A stretch of 64,000 nucleotides of DNA, taken from assembly GCA_040387375.1 (NCBI GenBank), contig JAZKDW010000015.1:288589-352588 (forward strand), read 5' to 3'. A program made the translations under genes and the position numbers. The DNA is from JAZKDW01 sp040387375. Lineage in GTDB: Bacteria > Pseudomonadota > Gammaproteobacteria > Burkholderiales > Burkholderiaceae_D. Below are positions 16,828 through 24,996 of the stretch, piece after piece (positions within the stretch are counted from its first letter, which is position 1; every line of letters starts with the position of its first letter). The notes beneath the pieces were generated by a model. The model had not been told where the DNA came from and searched no databases. It saw only the letters and a program-made list of their open reading frames with translations.

Positions 16828-17940
16828 ATGAAAAACATTGAACGTAATCGCATCGGACTGGGCATCATCGGTGCCGGCCGGGTCGGTCTTATACGCGGTG
16901 AAATCGCGGCCCGCTTTCCTCAAGTCGACTGGATCGGGATTGCAGAAATCAATCCTGAGCGGGCCGCCCTGGTTGCAGAAAAGGTGGGTGCGGATTTCGT
17001 TACCGACGATTACCAGAAACTGCTGGCGCGACCCGAGCTCACTGCCGTGATCATTTCCACCGATGAGCATTTGCATGTGGAACCCATCCTTGCGGCGGTC
17101 GAGCGCGGACTTGCAATGATGATTGAAAAGCCGCTGGCAACCGATCTTGGTGATTCTGCCCGGGTGCTGAAGGCGATTGAAGCGCGCGGCGTCGATGCGG
17201 TAGTCGGCTACACCCAGCGATTCCGTCAGCGTTGGCTGGTCGCCAAGGAAAAAGTCAGTACCGGGGAACTCGGCCAGGTAACCATGGCCACCTCGCGTGG
17301 TTTCATGAATAAACTGGTCGCTCTCGATAACTATAAACGCACGCCGGACCCGAAGAAGATTTCTCCGATGGTCATCTCCGGTACACACGCAGTAGATGTT
17401 GTGATGTGGATCATGGAAGGACGCACGCCGGTCGAAGTCTATGCCCGCTCGGTGGACAAAGCGCTTGGCCCGGCATGCGGTGGGATCGATGGCACGGCAG
17501 GGATGATCACCATGGATGACGACAGTATTTACCACCTGAGCATTTCATGGGCACTGCCAGTAGCATGGCCGGGAGCTGTTTATTCGCTGGAAGTTGGCAT
17601 CATTGGAACCGAAGGCGTGCTGACCATCGATGATACCCACCGCGACATTGTGCTGGCAGTAGATCATCCCCAGTCCGAAGGCTATGCGCCGGATAAAACC
17701 CGTCTGGTCGATTTCATTGGCAGCTACCCGCCCGGTCACATCGCTCTAGGCGAATTACGCGGACCGATGCGGGAAGAAACGATGTCCTGGCTGCTGCGCC
17801 TATCCACCGGATTGCCGACCCATCACGCCACGGCTGCTGAAGCACATCATCGTCTGATGCTTACCAAGGCACTCGATCTTTCCGCAAAGCGCCGCGCTCC
17901 GGTCCAGGTGCCCACCTTCGCAAGCGAAGAGCTGGAATAG
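16828..17940 (+). CDS. Gfo/Idh/MocA family oxidoreductase (tandem copy 2)
   Basis: This 370-residue protein is a homologue of the preceding gene, with the Rossmann motif GLGIIGAGRVGLIRGEIAAR, MIEKPLATDLG and GTHAVDVVMW in the catalytic region. The layout is that of inositol 2-dehydrogenase-like enzymes. The adjacent pair may act as a heteromer or on successive intermediates; neither can be shown from sequence. AGAGGACC precedes the ATG. It lies within the plus-strand run that continues to the Bug receptor gene. Confidence 0.9.
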   Translation: MKNIERNRIGLGIIGAGRVGLIRGEIAARFPQVDWIGIAEINPERAALVAEKVGADFVTDDYQKLLARPELTAVIISTDEHLHVEPILAAVERGLAMMIEKPLATDLGDSARVLKAIEARGVDAVVGYTQRFRQRWLVAKEKVSTGELGQVTMATSRGFMNKLVALDNYKRTPDPKKISPMVISGTHAVDVVMWIMEGRTPVEVYARSVDKALGPACGGIDGTAGMITMDDDSIYHLSISWALPVAWPGAVYSLEVGIIGTEGVLTIDDTHRDIVLAVDHPQSEGYAPDKTRLVDFIGSYPPGHIALGELRGPMREETMSWLLRLSTGLPTHHATAAEAHHRLMLTKALDLSAKRRAPVQVPTFASEELE

Positions 17941-18026
17941 CAATACATCCTGTTGAGCCGAAATCACTGAAAGTCTCGCAGAAGACTGTGTCGTAATGCC
18001 CTGATAAATCCTAGAAGGAGATGAAA

Positions 18027-19007
18027 ATGAAAAAGCTGGTTATTACTGCATTTCACGCGACGTTGCTGTTGACGGGAACGATTGTCGGCGCGCAGGAAAA
18101 TTATCCACAAAAGACAGTTCGCTTGATCGTGCCGTTCGCCCCCGGCGGCGCATCAGACTTTACTGCCCGAATCATCAGCCAGTCGCTTTCCGAAGAATTG
18201 AAGCAAAGTGTCATTATCGAAAACAAGGGAGGCGCCGCCGGCAATATCGGCATGGAGGCTGCCGCAAAGGCAGCGCCCGACGGTTACACGCTTTTTTTCG
18301 GGAACGTGGGAGCGACAGCGATCAACCCGAGCATCTTTGCCGGTATTCTCAAGATCAAGCCGGAGCAGGATTTCATTGCCGTGACCAAGGTAGCCGACGT
18401 TCCCGATGTTCTGGTTGTCAACCCGACCGTCCCGGTATCGACGTTGAGTGAATTCATCAGCTACGCCACCAAGCGCAAAGGCGAGCTCAATTTTGGAACG
18501 CCTGGCAGCGGCAGCCAGAACCGTCTGGAAATGGAATATTTGATGAAGGAAGCGAAAATAAGCATGATACATGTGCCCTATAAAGGAGGCGCAGGGCCGG
18601 CAATGACCGACCTTATCGGCGGACAGACACAAGTAATGTTTACGACGATGCCTTCCGCAATCGGATTCATCAAGTCAGGACGGGTCCGTGCACTGGGAGT
18701 CACCTCCGAAAGTCGCCTCGCGGACCTGCCTTCCGTACCGACCCTCGTCGAACAAGGATATCCAACGATGGTGAGCTCTTCATGGCAAGGCATTTTTGTT
18801 CCACGCGGTACACCGGCGCCCATCGTCAACAAGCTTTTCTCGGCACTGACAAAAGTCATGGCGCAAAAGAGTCTCAAGGAAAAGCTGGCAATTGGTGGCG
18901 TCATTGCATCTACCAGCGCTTCTCCTCAAGAGTTTGCTGCCTTCCTCACTTCCGAAACTGTGCGTTGGGGGAAGGTGGTCCGCGAAGGCAACATCACAGC
19001 AGATTGA
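18027..19007 (+). CDS. Bug family periplasmic solute-binding receptor (TctC-like)
   Basis: The precursor is 326 residues with a signal peptide (KKLVITAFHATLLLTGTIVG, cleavage near AQE), then the hallmarks YPQKTVRLIVPFAPGGASD, NKGGAAGNIGMEAAAKAAPDG and GTPGSGSQNRLEMEY. Bug proteins bind carboxylates or other small acids in the periplasm for tripartite tricarboxylate transporters or signalling. No TctA/TctB membrane genes are adjacent, as is common in Burkholderiales. ATG 18027 was chosen over 18021 because AAGGAG ends at 18020, giving better spacing. It probably captures the substrate of this cluster. Confidence 0.92.
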   Translation: MKKLVITAFHATLLLTGTIVGAQENYPQKTVRLIVPFAPGGASDFTARIISQSLSEELKQSVIIENKGGAAGNIGMEAAAKAAPDGYTLFFGNVGATAINPSIFAGILKIKPEQDFIAVTKVADVPDVLVVNPTVPVSTLSEFISYATKRKGELNFGTPGSGSQNRLEMEYLMKEAKISMIHVPYKGGAGPAMTDLIGGQTQVMFTTMPSAIGFIKSGRVRALGVTSESRLADLPSVPTLVEQGYPTMVSSSWQGIFVPRGTPAPIVNKLFSALTKVMAQKSLKEKLAIGGVIASTSASPQEFAAFLTSETVRWGKVVREGNITAD

Positions 19008-19430
19008 AAAACACGGAGATCCATACAATTCCGACGAGACGCAATCCGCACAGTCTCGTTGGAAGTTGATGCAATTCTTTTTACCCATACCATCTGCGCC
19101 AAATTACGCAATAGTACGACCAATCCACACTGCGCTTCCATCACAGCATCGATCACATTGACCTCGTTCGACACACGAGTAATTTCCCAAATCAGCCTGC
19201 CATATTTCTTCTGGTTCATGCGGATATGAAATATAGGTGAGGCCCATCCCTGCAGCCCTATTGAAATTTTCCGGAACACGTGTAACAGTCTGATCCGCGC
19301 CGACACTTCAATAAGTGGAAACTCCCGTCTTGGAGAAATAATCAATGCCAGGACGACGTAAAAAATTCAATACTGGCGTGGAGCGGGAATGAGATAACTC
19401 GGCCACTCCAAACATTCGACCGGAGAAAAA
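19008..19430. other. Gene-poor spacer with a probable SDR relic
   Basis: There is no intact gene in this 423-bp gap between the Bug receptor and the SDR gene. The minus strand holds a decayed fragment described separately. The last 30 bases carry the GGAG ribosome binding site of the SDR gene. Confidence 0.5.
19091..19249 (-). pseudogene. Possible relic of a short-chain dehydrogenase
   Basis: The minus strand reads GWASPIFHIRMNQKKYGRLI, then a garbled stretch, then GLVVLLRNLAQM. This matches the order M-x-x-Q-x-YGRI ... AAKxGLxGLxxxLA of SDR enzymes around the active site, but the catalytic Ser and the YxxxK are lost. It has no proper ends. The call relies on recognising pattern and spacing only and could be chance. 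Confidence 0.3.
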
Positions 19431-20228
19431 ATGGATCTTGGAATTGCAGGGAAATGGGCGCTGGTCTGCGGCGCAAGCAAAGGCCTGGGTTTTGGTTGTG
19501 CGCAAGCCCTCGTGCGTGAAGGCGTCAATGTGGTGATCGTGGCGCGCACTACCGAGACACTCGAACAAGCGGCCCGGCGGCTTCTGGCGGAGCGGCCTGC
19601 CCCGGCAGAAGCCGCGGTCCAATACCTTGCCGCCGACATCACCACTGAGGCAGGCAGGGCATCCGTGTTCAATCACGCCGCGGCGCAAGGCAAGCACTTC
19701 GACATCGTGGTCACCAATGCGGGCGGGCCGCCGCCAGGCGACTTCCGCGATTGGCAGCGCGACGACTGGATCAGGGCCGTGGATGCCAACATGCTGACAC
19801 CCATCGAGTTGATGAAGGCGACCGTCGACGGCATGGCCGCCCGCGGTTTCGGCCGCATCGTCAATATCACCTCCAGCAGCGTCAAGGCACCGATCGACGT
19901 TCTCGGACTGAGCAACGGCGCGCGCAGCGGCCTGACCGGTTTTGTCGCCGGCCTTGCGCGCAGCAGTGTTGCGGCATCCAACGTGACGATCAACAATCTT
20001 TTGCCGGGACAGTTCGCCACCGACCGCCTTAAAAAGACTTACCCCGATACGCCGCAGCAGGGGGGAGAGTCAGCGGCAGACCAGCGGCGCCGGTCCATTC
20101 CGGCACGACGTTTCGGCAGCGCCGACGAGTTCGGTGCGATCTGCGCCTTTTTGTGCAGCCAGCACGCCAGCTACATCACCGGGCAGAACATCCTGGCCGA
20201 CGGTGGCGCCTACCCGGGCAGTCATTAA
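19431..20228 (+). CDS. Short-chain dehydrogenase/reductase lacking the usual Tyr-x3-Lys
   Basis: This 265-residue protein has the N-terminal cofactor motif CGASKGLGFGCA (about residues 13-24), NAGGPPPGDF and NITSSSVKAPIDVLG. At the place of the catalytic YxxxK it reads LSNGARSGLTGF, so Tyr and Lys are replaced by Ser and Arg. This change is known in a subgroup annotated as 3-oxoacyl-ACP reductase-like. The C-terminal ITGQNILADGGAYPG is typical SDR. GGAG lies 5 bases before the ATG. It may be the last enzyme of the upstream cluster or independent; the 423-bp gap argues for its own promoter. Confidence 0.88.
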   Translation: MDLGIAGKWALVCGASKGLGFGCAQALVREGVNVVIVARTTETLEQAARRLLAERPAPAEAAVQYLAADITTEAGRASVFNHAAAQGKHFDIVVTNAGGPPPGDFRDWQRDDWIRAVDANMLTPIELMKATVDGMAARGFGRIVNITSSSVKAPIDVLGLSNGARSGLTGFVAGLARSSVAASNVTINNLLPGQFATDRLKKTYPDTPQQGGESAADQRRRSIPARRFGSADEFGAICAFLCSQHASYITGQNILADGGAYPGSH

Positions 20229-20256
20229 CAACGCACGGCAGTGGCGGCGCACGCAT

Positions 20257-20445
20257 TAAGAGCCTATCCTAGTAGTTCGAGTCAGTTGTGGCGGAGGTGA
20301 TTTGTGTTCGGAACAAGGCGTGTCGACGCGACATCCCCCAAGGGGACTTCCTGCGGGGCGTGGCCACCATGGCAAGGAGACACAACGCAGTGCCGGACGC
20401 AAAGCGCCCCGCCACGACGACTTGAACTACTGGGATAGGCTCTTA
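20257..20445. repeat. MITE-like long-hairpin element
   Basis: The 27-bp ends at 20257-20283 and 20419-20445 are inverted copies with two mismatches (outer sequence TAAGAGCCTATCC). Pairing continues inward: GTGGCGG with CCGCCAC, then a 16-bp stretch where most differences are transitions that still pair as G-U in RNA. The element is 189 bp, contains no gene, and lies in the intergenic gap between SDR and GST genes. It is either a non-autonomous mobile element or a structured RNA repeat. Confidence 0.65.
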
Positions 20446-20497
20446 CAGCAAGTGCGCTATTCTTGCCGCTCCCATTGCGCCCGGAAAGGCCCACCTC

Positions 20498-21163
20498 ATG
20501 ATCGTCGTCCACCACCTGAACAATTCGCGCTCGCAACGCATACTCTGGCTGCTGGAAGAACTCGGTCTGGAATACGAGATCAAGCGCTACGAGCGCGACC
20601 CAAAGACCATGCTGGCGCCGCCCGCGCTGCGCGAGATTCATCCGCTCGGCAAGTCGCCGGTCATCACCGACGATGGTGTGACGGTGGCCGAGTCGGGTGC
20701 GATCATCGAATACCTGGTGGAGCGGTATGGCCATGGAAATCTCATTCCCGCCCCCGGCACGCCGGCGCGCTTGCGTTATACCTACTGGCTGCATTATGCC
20801 GAGGGCTCGGCGATGCCGCCCCTGCTGCTGAAGCTGGTGTTCGATCGGATCGAAAATGGGCCGATGCCTTTTCTGATACGCCCGATCGCCCGGGCGATTG
20901 CCAGCCGCGCCAAAAGCAGCTTCATTACGCCGCAGCTTGAGCGCCACCTCGATTACCTGGAAACAGAGATCGGGAAGGGAACGTGGTTCGCCGGCGAACA
21001 GTTTACCGCCGCCGATATCCAGATGAGCTTCCCGCTGGAGGCGGCCGCCAAGCGCGCCGGCCTGCATGCGTCGCGACCGCGGCTGATGGATTTCCTGGAG
21101 CGCATCCATGCACGTCCGGCGTACCGGCGCGCGCTCGAGCGTGGCGGGCCGTACGATTTTTGA
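20498..21163 (+). CDS. Glutathione S-transferase family protein
   Basis: The product is 221 residues. The N-terminal thioredoxin-like domain shows VHHLNNSRSQRILWLLEELG and HPLGKSPVITDDGVTVAESG, where the final E-S-G contacts glutathione. The helical C-terminal domain includes WFAGEQFTAADIQMSFPLEA, the N-capping/GST signature. These enzymes conjugate glutathione or act as peroxidases or isomerases; the substrate is unknown. No strong ribosome binding site precedes the ATG. It follows the hairpin element and is transcribed towards the small gene at 21187. Confidence 0.9.
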   Translation: MIVVHHLNNSRSQRILWLLEELGLEYEIKRYERDPKTMLAPPALREIHPLGKSPVITDDGVTVAESGAIIEYLVERYGHGNLIPAPGTPARLRYTYWLHYAEGSAMPPLLLKLVFDRIENGPMPFLIRPIARAIASRAKSSFITPQLERHLDYLETEIGKGTWFAGEQFTAADIQMSFPLEAAAKRAGLHASRPRLMDFLERIHARPAYRRALERGGPYDF

Positions 21164-21186
21164 AGCGGCGCTGAGTTAAACCGGCG

Positions 21187-21417
21187 CTACTCCCCCTCGA
21201 ATTCGGCCGCCGCTTTTGCGGTCCAGAGCGCCTTGTTGTACGTCTCGAATGGCGCATCATAACTGTCGATTACGCCATCCTTGCCGATGAAATGTGTCCA
21301 CCAGCCCTCGTTGTCCTGCACGAGGGCGATGTCGCCAGGACCGCACTGTTCCTCGATTGTTTCACCGGCTTCCAGGGTGACGATATTGGTTTTCCGGTGT
21401 TTTATTGTGGTCGCCAT
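21187..21417 (-). CDS. Small conserved-looking hypothetical protein
   Basis: The 76 residues start MATTIKHRKTNIVTLEAGET and contain GWWTHFIGKDGVIDSYDAPF, rich in aromatic and acidic residues, without membrane segments. Good codon use and its position just downstream of the sugar dehydrogenase on the same strand suggest a real gene. No family was recognised with certainty and no function is proposed. Confidence 0.65.
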   Translation of the reverse strand: MATTIKHRKTNIVTLEAGETIEEQCGPGDIALVQDNEGWWTHFIGKDGVIDSYDAPFETYNKALWTAKAAAEFEGE

Positions 21418-21437
21418 TCGGTACCTTGAGGTCGCGG

Positions 21438-22607
21438 TTATGAGGCCGGCTGCAAGCGGATAAGCTGGCCGCGGCTTTCGTCGGTCAGCACGTAGATCAA
21501 TCCGTCGGGGCCTTCACGCACATCGCGGATGCGCTGGCCGATATCCTCCAGCAGCTTTTCTTCGCGCACTACCTTGCCGTTTCTCAGGTCCAGCCGGCTA
21601 AGATACTTGAACTTCAGGGCGCCGACAAACAGGCTGCCCTGCCAGCCCTTGCCATAACGCTCGCTGCGCAAAAAAGCCATGCCGGACGGTGCGATCGATG
21701 GCGTCCAGTAAAACAGCGGCAGTTCCATGCCTGGTTTGGCCGTCAGGCCCTCGCCGATCGGGCCACCGCCATAGTTTTCGCCATAGCTGATGACCGGCCA
21801 GCCGTAATTCTTGCCGGCCTCCGGGCGGTTGATTTCATCACCGCCCTGCGCGCCATGTTCGTTTTCCCACAAGCGGCCATCGGGGCCGAGCGTGGCGCCC
21901 TGGGGATTGCGGTGGCCAAAACTCCATATTTCAGGCAAGGCGCCGCGTTGCGTCTGGTCCTTGCCTGCAAACGGATTATCCGGCGGCACCGAGCCGTCTT
22001 TGCGCACACGGATTATCTTGCCGTGGTGATTGTCGAGTTTTTGCGCGTCGTCCTTGCGGCTGAAACGTTCGCCAAGCGTCAGGAACAGCGTGCCGTCGGT
22101 GTTCTCGACAATACGGCAGCCGAAGTGCGCCGTGCTGACCGTCTTCGGACGCTGGCTGAAGATGGGCCGCACTTGCTCCAGCCGCTTCGCATCAGCGGAC
22201 AGGCGCGCAGATGCCATGGCGGTCGAATTGCCGCTGCCCGACGGCGCCGGTTCGGAATAGCAAAAATAAATCATGCGGTTTTGCGCAAAATCCCGGTCGG
22301 CGACCACATCCAGCAGGCCGCCTTGGCCGCCTGCCGCAATTTTCGGCAAACCCTCGATCGGCGGCCCCAGCTCGCCGCTTGGCTGGATCATCCTCAGCCT
22401 GCCGGGGCGCTCGGTAACAAGCATGCGGCCGTTGTCGATGAAAGTCAGCGCCCATGGGTGATCGAGGCCGCTGGCCAGCACGTCGGCACGAACCCGCGCT
22501 GCGCCAGCCGGCGCGGTCTGTGCGGCAGCGGCGGACACCACGCCCGCCAGCGCCAGCAGGCAGAGCGTGATAAAACCGGGCCGGGGCCCGAAACGAACCT
22601 CACTCAT
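21438..22607 (-). CDS. PQQ-dependent sugar (aldose) dehydrogenase, soluble Gdh/YliI type
   Basis: The precursor is 389 residues with a signal peptide (FITLCLLALAGVVSAAAAQ) followed by a six-bladed beta-propeller. LDHPWALTFIDNGRMLVTER, LGERFSRKDDAQKLDNHHGK, SFGHRNPQGATLGP, WENEHGAQGGDEIN and GKNYGWPVISYGENYGG are hallmarks of the soluble PQQ glucose dehydrogenase/YliI family, with residues for PQQ and calcium. It oxidises aldoses in the periplasm. The start at 22607 was chosen because AAGGAG lies 7 bases upstream. It is 29 bp after the pirin gene on the same strand, so probably co-transcribed. Confidence 0.9.
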   Translation of the reverse strand: MSEVRFGPRPGFITLCLLALAGVVSAAAAQTAPAGAARVRADVLASGLDHPWALTFIDNGRMLVTERPGRLRMIQPSGELGPPIEGLPKIAAGGQGGLLDVVADRDFAQNRMIYFCYSEPAPSGSGNSTAMASARLSADAKRLEQVRPIFSQRPKTVSTAHFGCRIVENTDGTLFLTLGERFSRKDDAQKLDNHHGKIIRVRKDGSVPPDNPFAGKDQTQRGALPEIWSFGHRNPQGATLGPDGRLWENEHGAQGGDEINRPEAGKNYGWPVISYGENYGGGPIGEGLTAKPGMELPLFYWTPSIAPSGMAFLRSERYGKGWQGSLFVGALKFKYLSRLDLRNGKVVREEKLLEDIGQRIRDVREGPDGLIYVLTDESRGQLIRLQPAS

Positions 22608-22636
22608 CGATTGCTCCTTCAAAAATGCCGGCGTCA

Positions 22637-23488
22637 TCAGGCGCCGAATTTCCCGGCCTGATAATCGCGGATCGCTTGCTGGATTTCTTCCGTTGTATTC
22701 ATCACGAACGGCCCGTATTTGACGACAGGTTCGTTACAAGGTTGCGCGTGACAAAGCAGGATCAGGGCATCGTTTGCAGCGCGTATTTCCAACTCTTCGC
22801 CCTGGTTGTCGAATTCAACCAGATGGCGCATCCCGACCTGCTTTCCATTGACCTCGAGCGCACCGCGCACCACATAAAAGAAAATATTCCGGGCGGCGTC
22901 GATGCTCAACCTGATATTCGCTGCGGCTCGCAGCTCGACCGTCATCACCGTGATGTCCGTCAGCGTTGGGATCGGTCCGCGATGTCCGTCCCATTCACCG
23001 GCGGTCAGCTGCACCTTCACGCGCCCCTGATCGGTTTCGTACACCGGGATGTCATCAACCTGCAATCCGATATAACGAGGTTCGGTCATTTTCAGCCGCG
23101 CCGGCAAATTTACCCACAGTTGCAGGATTTCGAGCGGGCCACCGGTTTTCTTGAAATCAGCGGACGACATTTCCGAATGCACCAGGCCGCGGCCCGCGGT
23201 CATCCATTGCACTCCTCCCGCGCCGATGATGCTTTCATGACCGCCGCTGTCGCGGTGCGCGATGTCGCCGTCAAGAATGAAGGTGACGGTCTCGAAACCC
23301 CGGTGCGGATGCGGACCGAACGGCAGGCCCTGATTTCCTGGCGGATACGTCTGCGCACCATGGTGATTCAGAAATAGAAAAGGATCCACCATGTCTATCA
23401 AGTTGGTGGGCAACGCGCGGTAGGTGGTCAGGTCTGCGATATCTTCGCGTATCGCTGGAAAAATATTCGTGATCGTTCTTTTTGACAT
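22637..23488 (-). CDS. Pirin family protein
   Basis: The product is 283 residues with two cupin domains. The N-terminal metal site is formed by HPHRGFETVTFILDG and GRGLVHSEM (three His and one Glu). Bacterial pirins bind Fe, and some act as quercetinases or modulate pyruvate dehydrogenase. The start MSKRTITNIFPAIRED (complement of ATG at 23486-23488) has AGGA about 9 bases upstream and fits the family. Upstream in-frame codons run into the terminator of the OmpA gene. It leads a two-gene unit with the sugar dehydrogenase. Confidence 0.92.
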   Translation of the reverse strand: MSKRTITNIFPAIREDIADLTTYRALPTNLIDMVDPFLFLNHHGAQTYPPGNQGLPFGPHPHRGFETVTFILDGDIAHRDSGGHESIIGAGGVQWMTAGRGLVHSEMSSADFKKTGGPLEILQLWVNLPARLKMTEPRYIGLQVDDIPVYETDQGRVKVQLTAGEWDGHRGPIPTLTDITVMTVELRAAANIRLSIDAARNIFFYVVRGALEVNGKQVGMRHLVEFDNQGEELEIRAANDALILLCHAQPCNEPVVKYGPFVMNTTEEIQQAIRDYQAGKFGA

Positions 23489-23593
23489 ATTAGAAGTCCT
23501 TTGCATTCGACATCCGGCTCTGCGCAAGCTGCAAAACGCCCCGAGCTTCATGATAACGGAAGAACTTTGTCTGAGCATTGCACTGTTCAGCGC

Positions 23594-23628
23594 AAAAAAA
23601 ATGGACGCATGAAGCGTCCATTTTTTAC
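23594..23628 (-). terminator. Rho-independent terminator of the OmpA-like gene
   Basis: A stem ATGGACGC / GCGTCCAT (23601-23608 and 23614-23621) with a 5-base loop is flanked by A and T runs. It lies between the OmpA-like gene stop and the pirin start, both on the minus strand, and separates the two transcripts. Confidence 0.88.
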
Positions 23629-23660
23629 TGCGCATCGACGTGTGCCGAACCGCTGCACCA

Positions 23661-24710
23661 TTACTGCACGCGGCGCTCGATCGTGATCTGCTCAACTTCA
23701 ACGCGGCGATTCGGCTCCAGGCACTGGATCAGTGCCGCACGATTTTTTTGCGAACACTGAACCACCGGATTGGATTCGCCCTTGCCTTGCGCATTCATGC
23801 GGCTGGCGTTAATGCCTTTGCCTGCCAGATAAGCCTTGACTGCATCGGCACGTTCCTGTGACAGCTTTTGATTGTACTGATCGGATCCAAGACGGTCGGT
23901 GTAACCGGTGATGGTCAGGTTGTCACTTCCGGAAGAGCCGCTCAGCGCGTCGGCGATCGCATCCAGCTTCGGCTGTGGCATGCGCAGGGTCGCGCTGTCG
24001 AAAGCGAACAATTCGGTTGCCGACAACGTGATCCGTTCAAAGCGTGGCGCAGGCGCGGGTGCCGGCATCGGCGCTGGGACCGGTGCTGGCGCGGCGATGA
24101 TTACCGGCGCCGGTTCGGCTACTACGCGGGTGACCTGACGTGGCGCCGGACGATCGAAATAATAAATCAGGCTGGCGGTCACGTAGTCATTGTTGCTGCG
24201 CTTGGAGTTGAAGGCATTGTCACGCAGGAAGCCGTGCACCCGCCGCACATCGGCCTGGAATGCAAAGCGGTCAGTGAACGAATACTGGAAACCCAATCCC
24301 GCATTGATATAAGGCGAGGTGCTGGAATCGTTGAGACCAGGCGAACGCACTTTGTCTTGCTGCACACCGGCACCCATCAATACAAAGGGACGAAACCGGT
24401 TACGCGAGAACATGTACAGCGCATCAGCGCCCAGCGTGGTTTGTTCATAAGTGCGGCCATTGTTGGATGAGCGCGAAAATGTCGGCCCGAACTGCAGATC
24501 CCAGGTTGGCGAAATCGCCTTGCCGAAACGCAGACCACCGCCGGAGCCGTTGTGGTCTACACCAAATGTGTCATCCGATTTGCTCACATTGACGCTTGGA
24601 GCGATGTACCACGAAGGATTGTAATAAGCCGAATAATCGGTGGTTTGCGCAAAAGCGCTGGCGGAACCCAGCAGGGCGACGGCGATGGCAATTTTTTTAA
24701 ATTTTTTCAT
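23661..24710 (-). CDS. OmpA family outer membrane protein
   Basis: The precursor is 349 residues. A signal peptide (KKIAIAVALLGSASAFA, then QTTD) is followed by an eight-strand OmpA-like barrel of about 190 residues, a Pro-Ala hinge (APAPVPAPMPAPAPAP) and a C-terminal OmpA domain. That domain has FDSATLRMPQPKLDAIADAL and NLTITGYTDRLGSDQYNQKL, which binds peptidoglycan, and two Cys near its end. It anchors the outer membrane to the wall. The ATG at 24710 has GAGG upstream and is preferred to the TTG two codons earlier. A 286-bp gene-free leader precedes it. Confidence 0.93.
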   Translation of the reverse strand: MKKFKKIAIAVALLGSASAFAQTTDYSAYYNPSWYIAPSVNVSKSDDTFGVDHNGSGGGLRFGKAISPTWDLQFGPTFSRSSNNGRTYEQTTLGADALYMFSRNRFRPFVLMGAGVQQDKVRSPGLNDSSTSPYINAGLGFQYSFTDRFAFQADVRRVHGFLRDNAFNSKRSNNDYVTASLIYYFDRPAPRQVTRVVAEPAPVIIAAPAPVPAPMPAPAPAPRFERITLSATELFAFDSATLRMPQPKLDAIADALSGSSGSDNLTITGYTDRLGSDQYNQKLSQERADAVKAYLAGKGINASRMNAQGKGESNPVVQCSQKNRAALIQCLEPNRRVEVEQITIERRVQ

Positions 24711-24996
24711 GATCAAACCTCAAAAGCATTTCTGGAGAAATAGTGGAGTAAACGTTCGGCACGCACATTCCGGTTGCGCGGGCAGCGGTTTCGTTGGCCG
24801 GGCTGGATGACGGCATTTGCGCGCTGACATGTTGATGCGAAGAGTACGTGTCTTTTCCTTAATGCTCTGTTCGCTAACGAACTTTCAGCAAAAGAATCGC
24901 ACGTTGAAATGAGGACAAGCGACGAAACAAAGACGCTTTTTTGTAAGGCGGGCCGCTGGCCGAAGCCGCGCTTCGTTCAGGGCCCTGTTTTTACCA

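Noticed and set aside
20276..20284. GTTCGAGTC, like a tRNA T-loop
   Set aside because: It belongs to the inverted end of the hairpin element, and no acceptor or anticodon stem is present.
21855..22661. A 268-codon plus-strand frame opposite the sugar dehydrogenase
   Set aside because: It is the antisense of a well-supported gene and has no recognisable motif.
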